64,000 bases of DNA from Larimichthys crocea (Eukaryota; Chordata; Actinopteri; Sciaenidae), in assembly GCF_000972845.2 (NCBI RefSeq), contig NC_040015.1, positions 4,166,890 to 4,230,889 on the forward strand, written 5' to 3'. Positions 10,013 to 22,800 of the stretch are shown one piece after another. Below the pieces are notes generated by a model. It worked only from the letters and a program-made list of their open reading frames with translations. It was not told the origin of the DNA and did not search any database. A program made the position numbers and the translations under genes. Positions within the stretch are counted from its first letter, which is position 1; every line of letters starts with the position of its first letter.

Positions 10013-12239
10013 CACAGTAAACAGTGCTACATTTGCATTTCAGCACCTTCAAAATGCATGCTGCTGATTAAATATGACATATAAAAATACTGAGTAATTA
10101 CTTAATTATGATGCAGTGAGGGCTGATTAAACAGGCAGCAGGATGAGAGCAGCCCGCCCTCCTCTGTGTGGTACTTTGTACTCTGATGGAATGATCAGAT
10201 CTCCTGCTTTTTGATTCTCTAATTTGAATGTCTAATAGAATACAGGTCCTTCTGGAAGGAGGGAAATACAATTGTTCTGTAAAACAATGGCTTAAATAAA
10301 CCTGGAAATGAGGAGCTGGAGGCTGTGAAAGGCAAAGACAATGGTGATCACAGCACAGGATTGAAATCTGTACCCCCACAGGCTGATTGATGAGTGTTTC
10401 AATACAGTGACTGACAAAAGATAATTGCGTTCTATCAAAAGTGTTCCCTCATACTTGACTGGCCTTAAAATGGTTAGTGCGAGGTCGGTGTCATGCACGA
10501 CGTGTATGCAGGTCATAAATCAATAAACTGGCTTCAGTTTGTCACCACTCAACCTTCCGTTGTTCATCCTCTGTTTCTTAGGAACAAAAAGGTTAAGAAA
10601 AGTTCACTCAGTTCTCTGTGGAAGCAGGAAAAAATCCTTCTCGTCATACTATGATGGGAAAAAATATTTTGATTTCAAATATGTGCAATATGCATTTTAT
10701 TGCTTTGATGTGTCATTTTGGAGAAACAGAAAACACACAACACAAATTCTTATGAGCCAATAATCTAAATAATGAATTATCTCTGTAATTTACAAGGCTA
10801 TAAATGTACTTATTTGGTCTTAAGAGGTTTAAACATGACATGAAATATCAGTAAATCTCATGACTGGACTTTCTGACCCATCCTGTCTGTGGACCATTGG
10901 TTCTTACTGAAAATATCCAGCTTTAAAAATAACTTAATATATATAAAAGTACGTATTTCATCCTTTTTAAAAAAGTAATTTCACCGTAGCAAAAGTTACT
11001 CAAACGTGAAGAAATAATGTGTTTGTTGGGGGACTTTTTCAAGCGGTAGAGTAATCTACAATTGCCGTCCGAGAGTATTTGGGGCAGATGTGGGATTGAG
11101 TTTAAATAAAATGCAGCCAGTGCGTCATTGATGTGGTTTATTTTGCTTTTCTAGAATTTCTTCCTAGAGTTGTGTTCTGTTCTAATAATTGCTCGCGTGT
11201 TGGATTGAGGGCAGAAAAACCCATGATGTAGCAGTTTTGGCTATCAACATCTCAGTCAGTTCTAGTTTTATTCCTTTCAGCAAATTAAACATGGGCAACT
11301 CACATAGTACCTAAGGTACTCAATTAAGTGAATATACCAGCGAGTCTGGCTCAGTAAAAATAAATGTCTTTATATTTCTGGCTTATCAGCATTTGGGGTA
11401 ATCATGCGTGACACGGAAGATTTACACCAAATAGCACAGTTTGTTGGATAGAGTGAGCCTCCACACCGTCCCATACAACATGCAGCCCCCTGTGGTTTCT
11501 CCCAACACATCACATGATGCACTGTGTGTTCTATTTAAAGGTCATGTAATGCAGCAGTACATGTCTGTGGATGTGACTGACACAAAATGGGAACCACATG
11601 CTACAGACTTAGTAAACTGATTATGAGACAACCTACCATGTTTTTGGACAAAGAGCTTAATGTGAAATGACACCTTTAATTGTTATATTTAAATGGAAAA
11701 ACAGTATATAAAAAAGAGATAAGTAGAATAATAGCAGGATAATGTGCTAACAGTGTGGTAATATTTGAAAGAGCCAGGTGTTTCCAGCTAATCACTGTGG
11801 CCTTTAAAGTCCATGACCATCAGGTATTTTTTCACACCGCCTATGAAATGCACCTAAAGTTAGGTTTGTGTCCCCATGGAAGCACAGTATGATGTTAAAT
11901 TGAGGTTCATTAGTGGGCTGTGCAGTCATAAATCTAGTGAACCCCGTGACAGGTGACACCATCTTCTATCCCTGACCTCATGTACCATTCTGGATCATAT
12001 CTGCTAAGGCTAAACTACAGTGGCTGGTCCCTTTGGTTTGATAGGCAGCTTCATCTGAAGGCCTGCTCAATAGTCTAGCATCACTCATGTAGTTCCACTA
12101 CCCTCATAAATAGCCACTAACAAGCAACCCCTTTTGTATGAGAACCATTTCCATGCATTAACCAGGAACCTTGACCTGTATTCACAAAATAAAAACACTA
12201 GAAGGTTGCATGTAACTAGAGTTTTTTTGAGTGGGGAGA
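10012..12239. other. Intergenic, nothing identified
   Basis: AT-rich, no reliable gene or element seen. Open frames on both strands (for example 10098-10379 minus) lack splice signals and resemblance to known families. Confidence 0.55.
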
Positions 12240-12440
12240 TCTTCCCTATATATTCCATGGGGCTTTTTCAGACACAAGGCGGCAACGGCAGAACTGCGTT
12301 TTGAAACCCATTATTTTCAATGTCTTGCATCACACCCCAACAGTTTCTGACTGCCTTAAGCAATGTGCAGTGCACAGATTCAATCAGATTGAACTTTGGG
12401 TGCTGTGCACTGTGAAGAATACTCACGTGGCCAACAGAAA
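12240..12440. repeat. Possible MITE-like interspersed repeat
   Basis: The stretch GGCGGCAACGGCAGAACTGC, the phrase CCCATTATTTTCAATG and an inverted CAGTGCACAGATTC / GTGCTGTGCACTG pair are reminiscent of short teleost DNA-transposon repeats. No target duplication or clear termini could be assigned, so this is tentative. Confidence 0.3.
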
Positions 12441-13039
12441 CAAATGAAATTTTATGTTGTGTGTTTTTGAAAAACTGTACTCTACTAACTGTCCTGAACT
12501 TTAACATAGTGTAAACTTACTGAATCAAGTAATGTCTAGGGGAAGCCTTTAACCCCTACTAGGTTGGTTCCCTGATCAATGCAATACACACTGGGGACAA
12601 TGCACACTCACTAATCAGGTGACGTCTAGAAACATCTACCTGTGATATGCTAATTAATGTGCCCTACCGCCTTCTGTCCTTTTGTTTGCTTGACGACTTC
12701 AGGTCTTAATGCAAATGCCCCCCACCAATGTACCGGCATGTTTCTAAATAAACGCACACCACCACAGCAAACATCTGAACTAGACTCGATTAATTCTTCG
12801 ACACATGCCAAAAAGTAATGACTTGGAAACACGTTTCCAACCAAGTAGGTAGTGTTTTAACGAGTAGCTTGTAGGTAGGCAATACATGTAGCCTATAAGC
12901 ATAGGATAAACACAGCTTATAGTTCACAAAGTGTTCCCCCTCAATAACTCCACAGACCTAACTCCGACTTTGGTGTGCTGAACCCAGCGGCGAGCACAGT
13001 GCAAATATCGTTATGTCTGAAAGGGCCTTCAGGGACCAC

Positions 13040-13345
13040 CACAGGGGCAGACGATCTGGATACCCATCACCTGTGGTGACCATGCACTGACAAGTGGTTA
13101 TATAAACACCATGCATGCTTGGTCTCTCCAGTTAACCTCGATTGGAACCTTTCAGAGCAGCCTGGAGGTAGACAGTTTAGCTCATACTGAGGACAAGATC
13201 TTGCAATTTGTGTTTGATAGCATGGCTGGCCAAGAGGAGGTTCAATCTGTGGGGTCCAGTGGTGAAATGATTGCTTCCCTCCAGTTAAATGGAAATTTAA
13301 GTTTCTCCAGGGCGTATGTGTAGGCTGATCCTTGGATGGTGTATC
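13040..13345. other. Segment open in several frames on both strands, unidentified
   Basis: About 300 bases are open on the plus strand (70 codons to TAG 13321-13323) and on the minus strand (93 codons). A third reading, on the minus strand from an ATTTCAG acceptor-like site near 13361, gives 38 residues including DIDGYTIQGSAYTYALEKLK before a stop. The plus frame contains a stretch (DSLAHTEDKILQFVFDSMA) loosely like the region after the LINE RT 'ADD' box. No reading is convincing. A decayed LINE fragment is my best guess. Confidence 0.25.
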
Positions 13346-15765
13346 CATCTATGTCCAGACTGAAATTGCTATTCTTCTTGAAACATAACACCATCTGGAA
13401 ATTTCTTTTGCTTTGTATGTGTTCAGTATTTTACCACTTTTAAACCGTAGTAATGTTTTCTTACGTGAGAAGCTTGAAAGTGTCCTGATCTATTCCCTGT
13501 TTGTAGAATATTTGTTTTAAAAACTTATTTTCTACTTCTGAATGTTTTGCTGTTCTTGCCTTTTTTTAATTAGAAGAAAAAACTTTTATTTCTCCTCAAC
13601 ACTACCTGCCTCCCACAATGTTATCAGGAAGACGTCTTCTAAGTCATTAAACAAACATAGGAAACTAATTTCTAGCTCAGCCTAAAAAGTCGGCATGTTT
13701 AACAGCTTCCATTTACTCTGGGTAAGAGTAAATAAAGTTATAAAATATATATAAAGTTATATTGTGTATTCGACATTCTAACATTCTGTAGTAAATCCTA
13801 GAATATAGCTTGAGGATGGTAGTGAAATATATAATGCATATCTCTAAGATGCAAAAATTAAATTTTTTAAGACCTGATACTGATGAATGCAGCTATGGTT
13901 TTCATCTAATGAAGCATTCATCACACAATTTAAATCCTGTCCTATGTATCCTCAATCAGATCAAATATATCAATGCTGGATCATTCTCATTTGGGGCATA
14001 GACATTTAGCAGCCTAGACAACATCTATTGTTCTATAAATCATCACATATCTCAGCAGAATGGGACAGATTAGTGTGTCATAACTGGCACCCCTCTTCTG
14101 GCCATATGAATGAGATGATTAATATAATTTATAATCTTTATGTTCACTGTCAAATAAATGTGTTTCTAGTGGATTCTCACTGCATTTGTTCAAGCTGTTT
14201 TTTGGAGTGTTATGCAGACCCTCAACATAATAGTTTTCTGCTGTAGTGTCATCTGTAGGACAAGATTATATTTTTTGTTGCCATGTAGGTGACACAGGGC
14301 AGTGAGAGGTAACTTTTTTTAACAGGGTTGCCATCTGGCTTCATTAGGGATGGTGTCAAAAAAACTATTCTGACATTACAGACGAAATAAAATTAATTAA
14401 AAATCTAAAAAAATAAAAACAAAACAACAACAATATAAAATGCTGATCATTACCTCTTACATTATCAAAATTTCTCTCACATGGTCCTTTCCTCATGTCA
14501 CAACATCAGTATCAGGCTCAGCAGATGACTACATCAATATGCACTATGCAAATAGCGCAGTGTCTTTAGTTGTGAGCCTCAAATGTTTTTGAAAAAAAAG
14601 ATGCCAGAATCAGATGACTATGAATCTGAGCCATCACTTTGTCATTCGCTGGTAACTGTGCAGCAAGATAAAGAAAATACAACAAAAGTTACATGTTTTA
14701 TGGTTTCATCTTTACCAAGGAAGAGGGGGGAATCATTTCCTATGCGCCTGACATTTGGTACCAAATTGTCAAATCAAGCAATGGTTCCATGCAGATTTAA
14801 AAGACTGACAAGAACACGTCTCACTAACCAGCAAGGATGCTTGATTTTAAACTGACAAGAGCAAGCAATGATGAAGTGTGCAAATGTGTCGGAGAAACAC
14901 TGGAGAGCTTCTTAGTGGCCGAGATGGTAGCAAATCAGCATGCACAACAATTCGAGTGTTTGTTTTGAATCCACTTTAAGCTATTGTGACTTGACTTGAG
15001 AAATGCAATATATAAAGATGCCATGACTGAAAAAAGTCGAGATGCTATTTTAGACCATGATGTGCAAATAGCTTAAGCTCAAGAAAAAATACCTATGTTC
15101 AAAACAATGAATGTAATTTCTTCCTAACTGACACAGTTGTAGTGGTAGTGATCAGTATCCAGGGTGATAGAAAGACAGAAAATGGGTGTCCAGAACATGC
15201 ATGTGTCTGATATTTAGACAGTAATGCAAGTTTCCTATGATGACAAAAGACTTGTGTCGATTACCCAGTGTTTCAATGACTTTTATGGATAGTATCAAAT
15301 ATTAGGCTGGGAGGTGTAGAAAAATATAGTCAGTCAAACATTGATTGACATTGACATTGATCCCTCTATGCTAGCTGGTTTAGTGGCATCTTTGTCCATT
15401 TATGGCTTTCATTTCAGAAAGCCATAGTCATAGTCATAAGTCATAATTAGAATCCCAACAGGTTGGAATACTGAACTGGGAGTCTAAAGTCAGCTGAAGT
15501 TTTACGATAATGTTACTCGTGGATCTAAAGTATGATTCACTGATGTTTTGTCTTCAATCTTTGCCTGAAGTTACACCTTTGAAAAATCAAAATAACAAGA
15601 CTAAGAATGATGGAGTGCAACAACTGTTGTAGCCTCTAGAGGCCTCTAATGTTTAGTCTTATTGACCTGAAAGAGTCATAGATGATGACTTTCAGAACGT
15701 GTCTCAGTTCATTTCCAGGGAAACTGTTCACTTGACTGAATCTGAAAAAGTGAATATTTACTTAC
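13346..15765. other. Intergenic, nothing identified
   Basis: AT-rich sequence with scattered short open frames lacking support. No transposon terminus or RNA gene was recognised. Confidence 0.5.
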
Positions 15766-15974
15766 CGTGCAGATGGGGAGGCTCAAAGGTCTGTCTTTCC
15801 GAAGAAATCGATCTGTGGTAGCAGTAGGAGGCAGCAGGTGAAGAGTGGCGGTCAGATGAGTTTTATTGGCATGTCCGATACTGTCACCATCTTCCCTGAT
15901 CACTGGTGCAGGAGGGGACTGCTGCATTCCAGTCCAGGTTTGTTTATGCTGCTGGATGAACACATAAATGCCTT
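15766..15974 (-). CDS. Candidate internal coding exon, unidentified
   Basis: On the minus strand a 209-base segment is bounded by a pyrimidine-rich acceptor ending TATTTTCTAG (AG at 15976-15975) and a consensus donor CACG|GTAAGT (GT at 15765-15764). One frame is open throughout: two bases plus 69 codons, ending on a codon boundary. It reads EGIYVFIQQHKQTWTGMQQ and later RFLRKDRPLSLPICT, with a potential N-glycosylation site NKT. The composition is more GC-rich than its flanks. I do not recognise the family and found no clear partner exons nearby, so it could belong to a lncRNA or a transposon-derived exon. The orientation is opposite to gnpda2. Confidence 0.35.
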
Positions 15975-17085
15975 CTAGAAAATACATAAGAGGATATAAA
16001 CCGGATACCATAGAGAGGAATACTGCAGTAACATTTACGAAACGCCAGTGAGCTTAATGTAGATGGAACACTCTCTCACTCTTGTTAAAGAACAATACCT
16101 AAATAATGAGTGTACTGAACTAAATTCTATATCACATGGCAAAGAAAAGTGCAGCAGAAACACAAAAGTAATTTTTTATGATACATGCTTGCATGGATGA
16201 ACTGTTTATGCAGACAGCTTCTGTTAATGCAGGAAATCTTTCCAAATCACAAAAAACCACAGGAGTTTGAAAAATGATAGCTGCAAGTAGCAATAAGTGG
16301 CTGGGCTTCACTCCAAAAACACAGTCGTTGGAGTCAAAACAGAAACAATATTTCTGCTTCTGGTAAGAAAGATTTAAAAATTTAACAGCAAAGTCCAACA
16401 TTGAAATCCTACTGTGACATCAGCCATTGGTTGGTGGACAACCATTATGCCATTTTGATTTTGGAGGAGCCAGAGGTGATCATACATGGGGCCAGTGGGT
16501 GATGTGCTGTGAGTTGGGCTGCGCTAGGTTTTGACTTCATTTTCAAGAAAGAAAAAAATGACAGCCTGCCTAGTCACAAATGTTCTCTTATTCCAGCTCA
16601 GCTGTTCACTAAAACCTATTGGTGAAAACATTTGAGGAGACAAATAGTCAATGTGGGAACAGAATTTGAATTCATATTTGATCAGCGCTGCCTGGTTTGA
16701 CAGTTTGATCTGAGTTTCATGAGCCTGGTGTGTTTTGTTGAATAGATTCACTAAGGATGACTCGTCAATGAACAGGTATCCATGTATCCTGAAGCATATC
16801 CTGCTTCATCATCTATTTTACAAAACAAAACATCAGGTTTGGAAGAAGACATGAAACTAGCCACTGAGACTATAAACCCATGAGGAAAGTGTTTATTTAG
16901 GTTATAAGTCAACTGAGAAGTCATCTTATTTTTATATAAGGTTCGGTGTAATCAGACTTTTCAATTGCAGCCATCGGAGCTGCCGCCATGAGTGCAGATG
17001 AATGCAGTTTAAGACACTTCTATGTTATATACTATAAATACTATCTAAGCTCATTTATCTTTTATACAATAGTGCAGAGTTTGTT
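15975..17085. other. Intergenic or intronic, nothing identified
   Basis: No coding exon, repeat terminus or RNA gene was recognised. If the candidate exon at 15974-15766 is real, this would be its upstream intron on the minus strand. Confidence 0.5.
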
Positions 17086-17089
17086 TGTT

Positions 17090-17314
17090 TCTGCCCGTGT
17101 CTGTGTGGGTTCTCTCTGGGTACTCCAGCTTCCTCCCACAGTCCAAAGACATGCAGGTTAATTGGTGACTCTAAATTGTCTGTAAGTGTGAATGGTTGTT
17201 TGTCTCTATGTGTTCTGTGATGAGCTGGCGACTTCAGCTGGGATAGACTCCAGCCCCACCATGACCCTGATGAGAATAAGTGGTTACAGATAATGGATGG
17301 ATGGATAGACGATG
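17090..17314 (+). repeat. Ubiquitous teleost interspersed repeat with GGAT tail
   Basis: The phrases GGGTACTCCAGCTTCCTCCC, ACAGTCCAAAGACATGCAGG, TTAATTGGTGACTCTAAATT and GGATAGACTCCAGCCCC belong to one of the most abundant interspersed repeats of percomorph fishes. They end in a short (GGAT)n tail at about 17295-17310. The simple-repeat tail suggests retroposition by a LINE. Family name is not asserted. Confidence 0.75.
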
Positions 17315-17761
17315 TTGGCTAAATAACATAACCACCAGAAAGATCACCTCTTTAATATGGCATAGAACAATTTCAAGTTTTCCAGTGTCATGCTGTCAGT
17401 TCAGATCAATTTACAAGTAAAACATGACCTTTAACAAAATGAAATCACAGCATACACAGTGCAGTTAGAGGAAAACAATGGCTCGGGGTAATGTGTCAAG
17501 CAAAAAATAAATTCAAGTTTATCATGAGCACTTAGCTAAATCGAATGCATTCTAACACAACAGTCCTTCAATAAATCTGATCCTTCATAATGTTCAGTTT
17601 TTGTTGGCACTGTTCACACATCACTCCAACAACCAGACAGTATTATTTATTGGGGAAGACAAGTACATGTATCTCCAATCCCTATGACTGTTACAGATTA
17701 ATTTCCCATTTTTACCCTCATCATATCTTAATTTCACAGAATGTTGTATATGAATAAATCA

Positions 17762-18070
17762 TCTGTCCATCCATCCATTTTCTTTCACTTATCCAGGGTC
17801 ACAGTAGCAGCTAGCTAAGCAGGGTATTCCATACGTCCCTCCTAGCAACATTTTCCAGTTCCTCCTGGAGGATCTCATCTGTTCTGCATTACCAGGACAT
17901 ATAATCCCTCCGGACAGTTTACGCCGGGGTCTCCTGCCAGTTGAACATGGCACCTCCAGAGGATAGCATCCACGATGTATTCAGTTGTCTGCCTCATACC
18001 AGCTGGCTCTTTTTGACACGAAGGTGCTGCAGCTCTACTCCAGCTCTTCATGCAATCTCTAAAGGACTGA
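17762..18070 (-). mobile_element. RTE-like LINE 3' tail (reverse orientation)
   Basis: Read on the minus strand, the sequence ends in a (GGAT)n tail (plus-strand TCCATCCATCCATTTTCT at about 17766). It contains the reverse complement of CTCCTGGAGGATCTCATC and AGGGTCACAGTAGCAGC, which I recognise from the 3' part of teleost RTE/Rex-type LINEs. No full ORF survives. It lies opposite in orientation to the GGAT-tailed repeat 450 bases upstream. Confidence 0.6.
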
Positions 18071-18356
18071 ATATACTGCCATATGGACATGTACACGGGC
18101 TGCTCAAGACACCACACCCATCTACTCGTTCTGTTTATACTAATGACGTCGCTTTCTGCAGACCCTATGACTTATACATAAAATAAAACGCCCTGTGTAA
18201 AAGCTGGACAAAAAGTAATAAAACTATTTAGACTATTTCTACTACTTATGGTAGAAGCAAGCAAAAGTGATCTAACCTGATGCAAGGTTCTAATAAGGTT
18301 CTAGAATGATGATGCAACAAAGGCATGGAAGGTCCTACAGAACTCTGCACACACAA

Positions 18357-18372
18357 GCACACACACACACAC

Positions 18373-18403
<31 letters not shown>
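18357..18403. repeat. Compound (CA)n-(GA)n microsatellite
   Basis: A CA run (about 18357-18373) passes directly into a GA run (about 18375-18403). Confidence 0.95.
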
Positions 18404-18404
<1 letters not shown>

Positions 18405-18620
18405 TCCTTTGTGAGTACTTGTGTCAGCTCATCAATTCTCTTCCTCTCAAGCACTTTCAAAATGTGTGTATGTACCCTATGAAACACAGTATCAAAGGCC
18501 TTTTCAAAATCAATGAACACCACACTCTTTTCTCGCTCGCTCAGATCCATAATGGCCTCCATTACTCTCAAATTTACTCAGCAACCAGGGATTCAATGAA
18601 ACCCCTTATGCACCATGGAC
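18404..18620 (-). pseudogene. LINE reverse transcriptase fragment (motif A region)
   Basis: The minus strand encodes SVVFIDFEKAFDTVFHRVH, matching the LINE RT motif A '(F/Y)(I/L)DFxKAFD', where the D is a metal-binding catalytic aspartate. The open part continues to about 18401 and then runs into the microsatellite. Upstream in this orientation the reading is lost after about 15 residues. It is a short relic only. Confidence 0.65.
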
Positions 18621-18660
18621 AATCCTTTGTTCAAAATACCAGAGAACCTCTGAATGATTG

Positions 18661-19486
18661 AACCAACTGTAACTAGACATCATTGATTTAAGTTGGATGA
18701 CCAATTATGATTTTGGGAATCAATGTTGTCCAATGCACTTTGGTAGTTTGCCACAAGACAAGTATGTGTCTAAAAAAAGTCAACCATCCTTTCGCCATAT
18801 TGATCCAATTCAAGGAGATCATTCCATCTAATATTAGATTCAGATGCACATGCCTAGTTCTTCTTTTACATCATTCTATCTATTGTGATCTCTCCGCTTG
18901 TTTTTGTCTTGTGTGACCAGGCTACAGTAACGTGTTCACTTGCTCAGTTCAGAGGTTGGTAGCTCTTTTTCAAAGGCACTAACCCAACTGACAGGTAGAA
19001 CAACTAATGACTCTAGAATAATCTGCTTTAAACTGATATTGGTTGGCTACTAATATTAGCTGTTAAAGGAATATTTCAACATTTTGTGTCATGTTTATTT
19101 ATAGAGTGAAGTGAGAAGATTGATATCAGTATCGTGTGTGTGTATAGAGCTGGAATCATAGCAACACCTCCATTGCTCTCTATATCTCACTGTATTTGTT
19201 TGTTTAATCTGCAATCAAACAGTAATGTTAAAAATTATGTGTTGGGGTTGTATGGGGAGTTACACACACAAACTACTTATTGGTGCAGTGATTGTGTGTG
19301 TTGCAACCTACAAATATTTATAAAGTTTATGAAAAAAATAATAGGCCAGGCTTTTACACAATGCAGTATGTCATCATCTTGCATTGTGACTGTGGCGCAA
19401 CATAGTTAAGTCTATGTTGTGCAGGCATAAGTACCAAGCAGCAACCTCTGTGGCTGTGAAATGAAGCAAAGTGCCAAAAACTGTAA
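18661..19486. other. Intergenic, nothing identified
   Basis: AT-rich, no recognisable element or splice-supported frame. Confidence 0.55.
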
Positions 19487-19640
19487 CCCCACAAATGACC
19501 ACTTGAAGCTGGCTACAGAATGAGTCAGTCTCCATAAGTCCCCATGTTAAAGTACAAAAATAAACATGTTTACAGCCTGGTATAAAAACAGTTTTGGTCT
19601 CTATAGCTAATTTCCCCGTTCATGACAACTGTACTGAGAG
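19487..19640 (-). repeat. Dispersed repeat, inverted copy of the 3.1-3.4 kb repeat
   Basis: The text CACTTGAAGCTGGCTAC, GTCAGTCTCCATAAGTCCCC and AAACATGTTTACAGCCTGGTA is the reverse complement of about 3278-3372 with roughly 10-15% mismatch by eye. A related block continues near 19780-19870 and again around 21150-21260, suggesting broken copies of one family. Confidence 0.55.
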
Positions 19641-19880
19641 TAAATTTATACACAACTCATCTGTTCACATTATATTAAGGCTTAAAGTTATACAAAATTA
19701 AGAACGTTTTCGGCTGCTTTTATTGTCAGGTAGGTATTTTGGTGGTTTGTTTGAGTAATCAGGCTTTATTCAGCCCATCTCCAGGCACCTATGCTTCACA
19801 TCTTTGTCCATTTTGGATTAGAGCCAAGGCCATCACACTGAGCTTAATTACAGCTCTCCAGAAACCTATGCTTGACATCA

Positions 19881-22800
19881 TGGATACTACATCTTTGTAC
19901 TATGCTGTCTATGGTAAGTACAAGGCTGTCAGGTTTGAAGAAATAGTCACAATCTATTGTGACATGTTGTTGAAATGAATCAGATTGTATGATCAACTGA
20001 CTCTAAGGACGGAACAGCAACCATCAACCTGCTCAGATGAAATTCATGCCTTTTCCCCACTTGATCTGTTGCCATGGCAACTTTACATTTGTTACGGTTT
20101 GTTATGGTAACAGACATGCCATTTATATTTTAAAGAGCATATTCACATGTAAGTGGATGTTACAGCACTGCTGGGTATTTTATGTGTTGCTGTTTTGTGA
20201 TATTAAGTTGAAATAATTAAAATCATTTTTCATTTTATACCTAAACTCAGAGTCAAGACATGTGAAGTCATAATGGGAACCAATGTGAAATGTGAGTAAC
20301 AAGTTGTGGGTATAAGGGAACATCAAAATGTGATCTGATGTGTCTGACATAAACAGACCAGAGAACAGTGAGAGCCATTAGCAGCATCTGTACTCCTCAC
20401 CTACCCCTGCCTCACTGAGTCTGTCATTCAGATCACATTCCCTCCTCCCTCATGCCTCTCTCTGCATCAGTCAGTGATTGTGGATGATTAGGATTCCCTT
20501 TGGTTCGAGGGTTTGGACATCCCCTTGGCAGTGTGTGGGCACTGTCACCATGGCAACTGCCAGCCTTAGTGACTGGGTAAACCTCTGCCAAGCCAGTGAA
20601 GTGGTTTCACATGCCCTGGGGTCTGTGGAATCCCTCTGTGCTGCAGCACAACATCTCATATCCACTGGAGAATTACCAATGCAGATATGTGAGTGATTCA
20701 TAGCAAACATCACATTAGTATGTTCAGGGCATCAACATAACTTTTTATTATAAGAATTAGGTGCATGTGTGGAATGAATGATTTCAGTAACACTCATTTA
20801 TTTATTCAGACAGGTTTAACTGAGAGCGCAGTACAACCTGAGTCTGATGTGAGGGTCACTGAGCAGCTGGGACAGTTGGGAGTTGCTCAAAGGCATATCT
20901 GTGCTGATCTTTCATTCTCCCCACCCACATTTGTCCTGCTGACCCTCGGGATTAACCTGTTGATCTATTAATCTTCTGTTAGACTTTATACCACTGCCCC
21001 TGTGTGACACATAATGACAGTGAAAATAATGGACAGTATGCATGACATCACCCATAGGTTTCCAAAGGACCGTTTTGAAGCTAAGAATATGAGTATGTTC
21101 ACTGTCCTGTCTCTTCTGCCTCTCAGATAATCTAAAAATCAGCAAAGACATGAATCATTAGTCGACCTGGCGAGCTGAATGACGCCTGGTTGCTCAAACA
21201 AGCCATCTGTAACAGCACCCACCTGTCAACCAAAGCATCCACACTGTTAATTCTGCATAACTTTAAGTCATATATATTTTGAACAGGTGAGTTGTATATA
21301 AATTCACCCTCAGTACAGTTGTCATGAGCGGGGAAATTAGCTATAGCTATCAGCACAGGGTGGTGGTGAGGTGTGGGATGGAGTGTTTATTCGTGATGAA
21401 TGCAACCGATATGAAACAATCACAAAGTAACTTCTTATTTATCTGATTCACCACTTTTCTTACCATCTGCGCTCACTCACTCTCATTCACTGTCTGTCGC
21501 TCAACCCCACTACACTCTCAAACTAGCGAACACAACCCTGATACATGAAATACACCAAGAGAGGTCAAAACGGATTAGCCACCGCAATGTGACACCAGGT
21601 TGTGTTTCTCTCAAAATCACATCTGGCTCAACCTCTCCACCGCAGGTTGGTGGGCTATTTCAGCCTACCCTGCAGTCTGTATCACCACAGCCAAAATGCA
21701 TTCACCCCAGTCAAATGAATGGAAAATCCTGTGTTTTTATCACAGCACCAAATATGGTCTTCATCTGGCCAAAGAAACTTAATTTAACCCTCATGTCAGT
21801 TTAATTTACTACCCTAGGAGACAGATATGTCCCTAATGCCTCAAGTCACTTTCAATAGCTATAAAAACAAACAAACAAATTTTTTTTCTGCATAAAGAAA
21901 GAGACTTTGTTACAAAAAAAAGTGTCATATGCACTAACAGCTAAAATGATGGCTAGATAAGGAGATAACATTTGCCCAAATTCACAAAAATGTCCATAGT
22001 GATGCATGACAGTTAAGAATCCCATACACAAAAACATTAAGAGCTGTGTTGATATCTTAAGAGATTATGTATGGTCACACGGCATGATGAGACTACCAAT
22101 ATTTCCCATCCACTTCAGTGAAGCATTCATGGTGGTAAATTCCAGCTTGTTGTTTCATGTTTCGGTGCTCTGTGTTCAGTCAGACTCACAATTCAGAGCT
22201 CAGCTTTGACAGAGCAGATATTCAGGGTGGGCCAGGAGAAACATTGATGTTCTGTATTTAGAAAGGAGCAATGGTGAGTATAGCTACCCACATCCAAATC
22301 ATAACATACAGACACACACACACACACACACTTTTCTGAACCTTCTTGTGCTTCTTCTTCATGCCAAACACATACATTGTTTTTTCCATTACTCGAATCA
22401 CAAGGAAGGCTTAGACTTCTGTGCACATTCTAACAGCAGACACGTTCCAGGATTGCTCCACTTGCCTAATCGGTGGTGAGCACGTAGCAGTAATCCCAGC
22501 ATATATTTTCTCACCTTACCATTGTTATGAATCACAGTCCTCTCACAGTGCATGCGCGCAGCCTCAGACTCACCTGATGCTCAGCACACTAGTACGCTAT
22601 TCATGGTCAATGTGACTGTCTGGTCTGCTTCCATGGAAACTGAACTGCTATGATGAGGAAATGGAAAATGTAGGTGACAAGAAGTAATCCAGCACATCCG
22701 ACAGGACACAAAGCATCGCTGTGTCCACACGAGTCTTCTCACCTCACACTGTGGGTTACTCATTCAACAGGATGTTCAGTGACATTATTTCACACTCATA

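Noticed and set aside
20478..20696. Candidate exon with a GTGAGT donor
   Set aside because: No convincing acceptor, and an antisense frame is equally open. Nothing recognised in the peptide.
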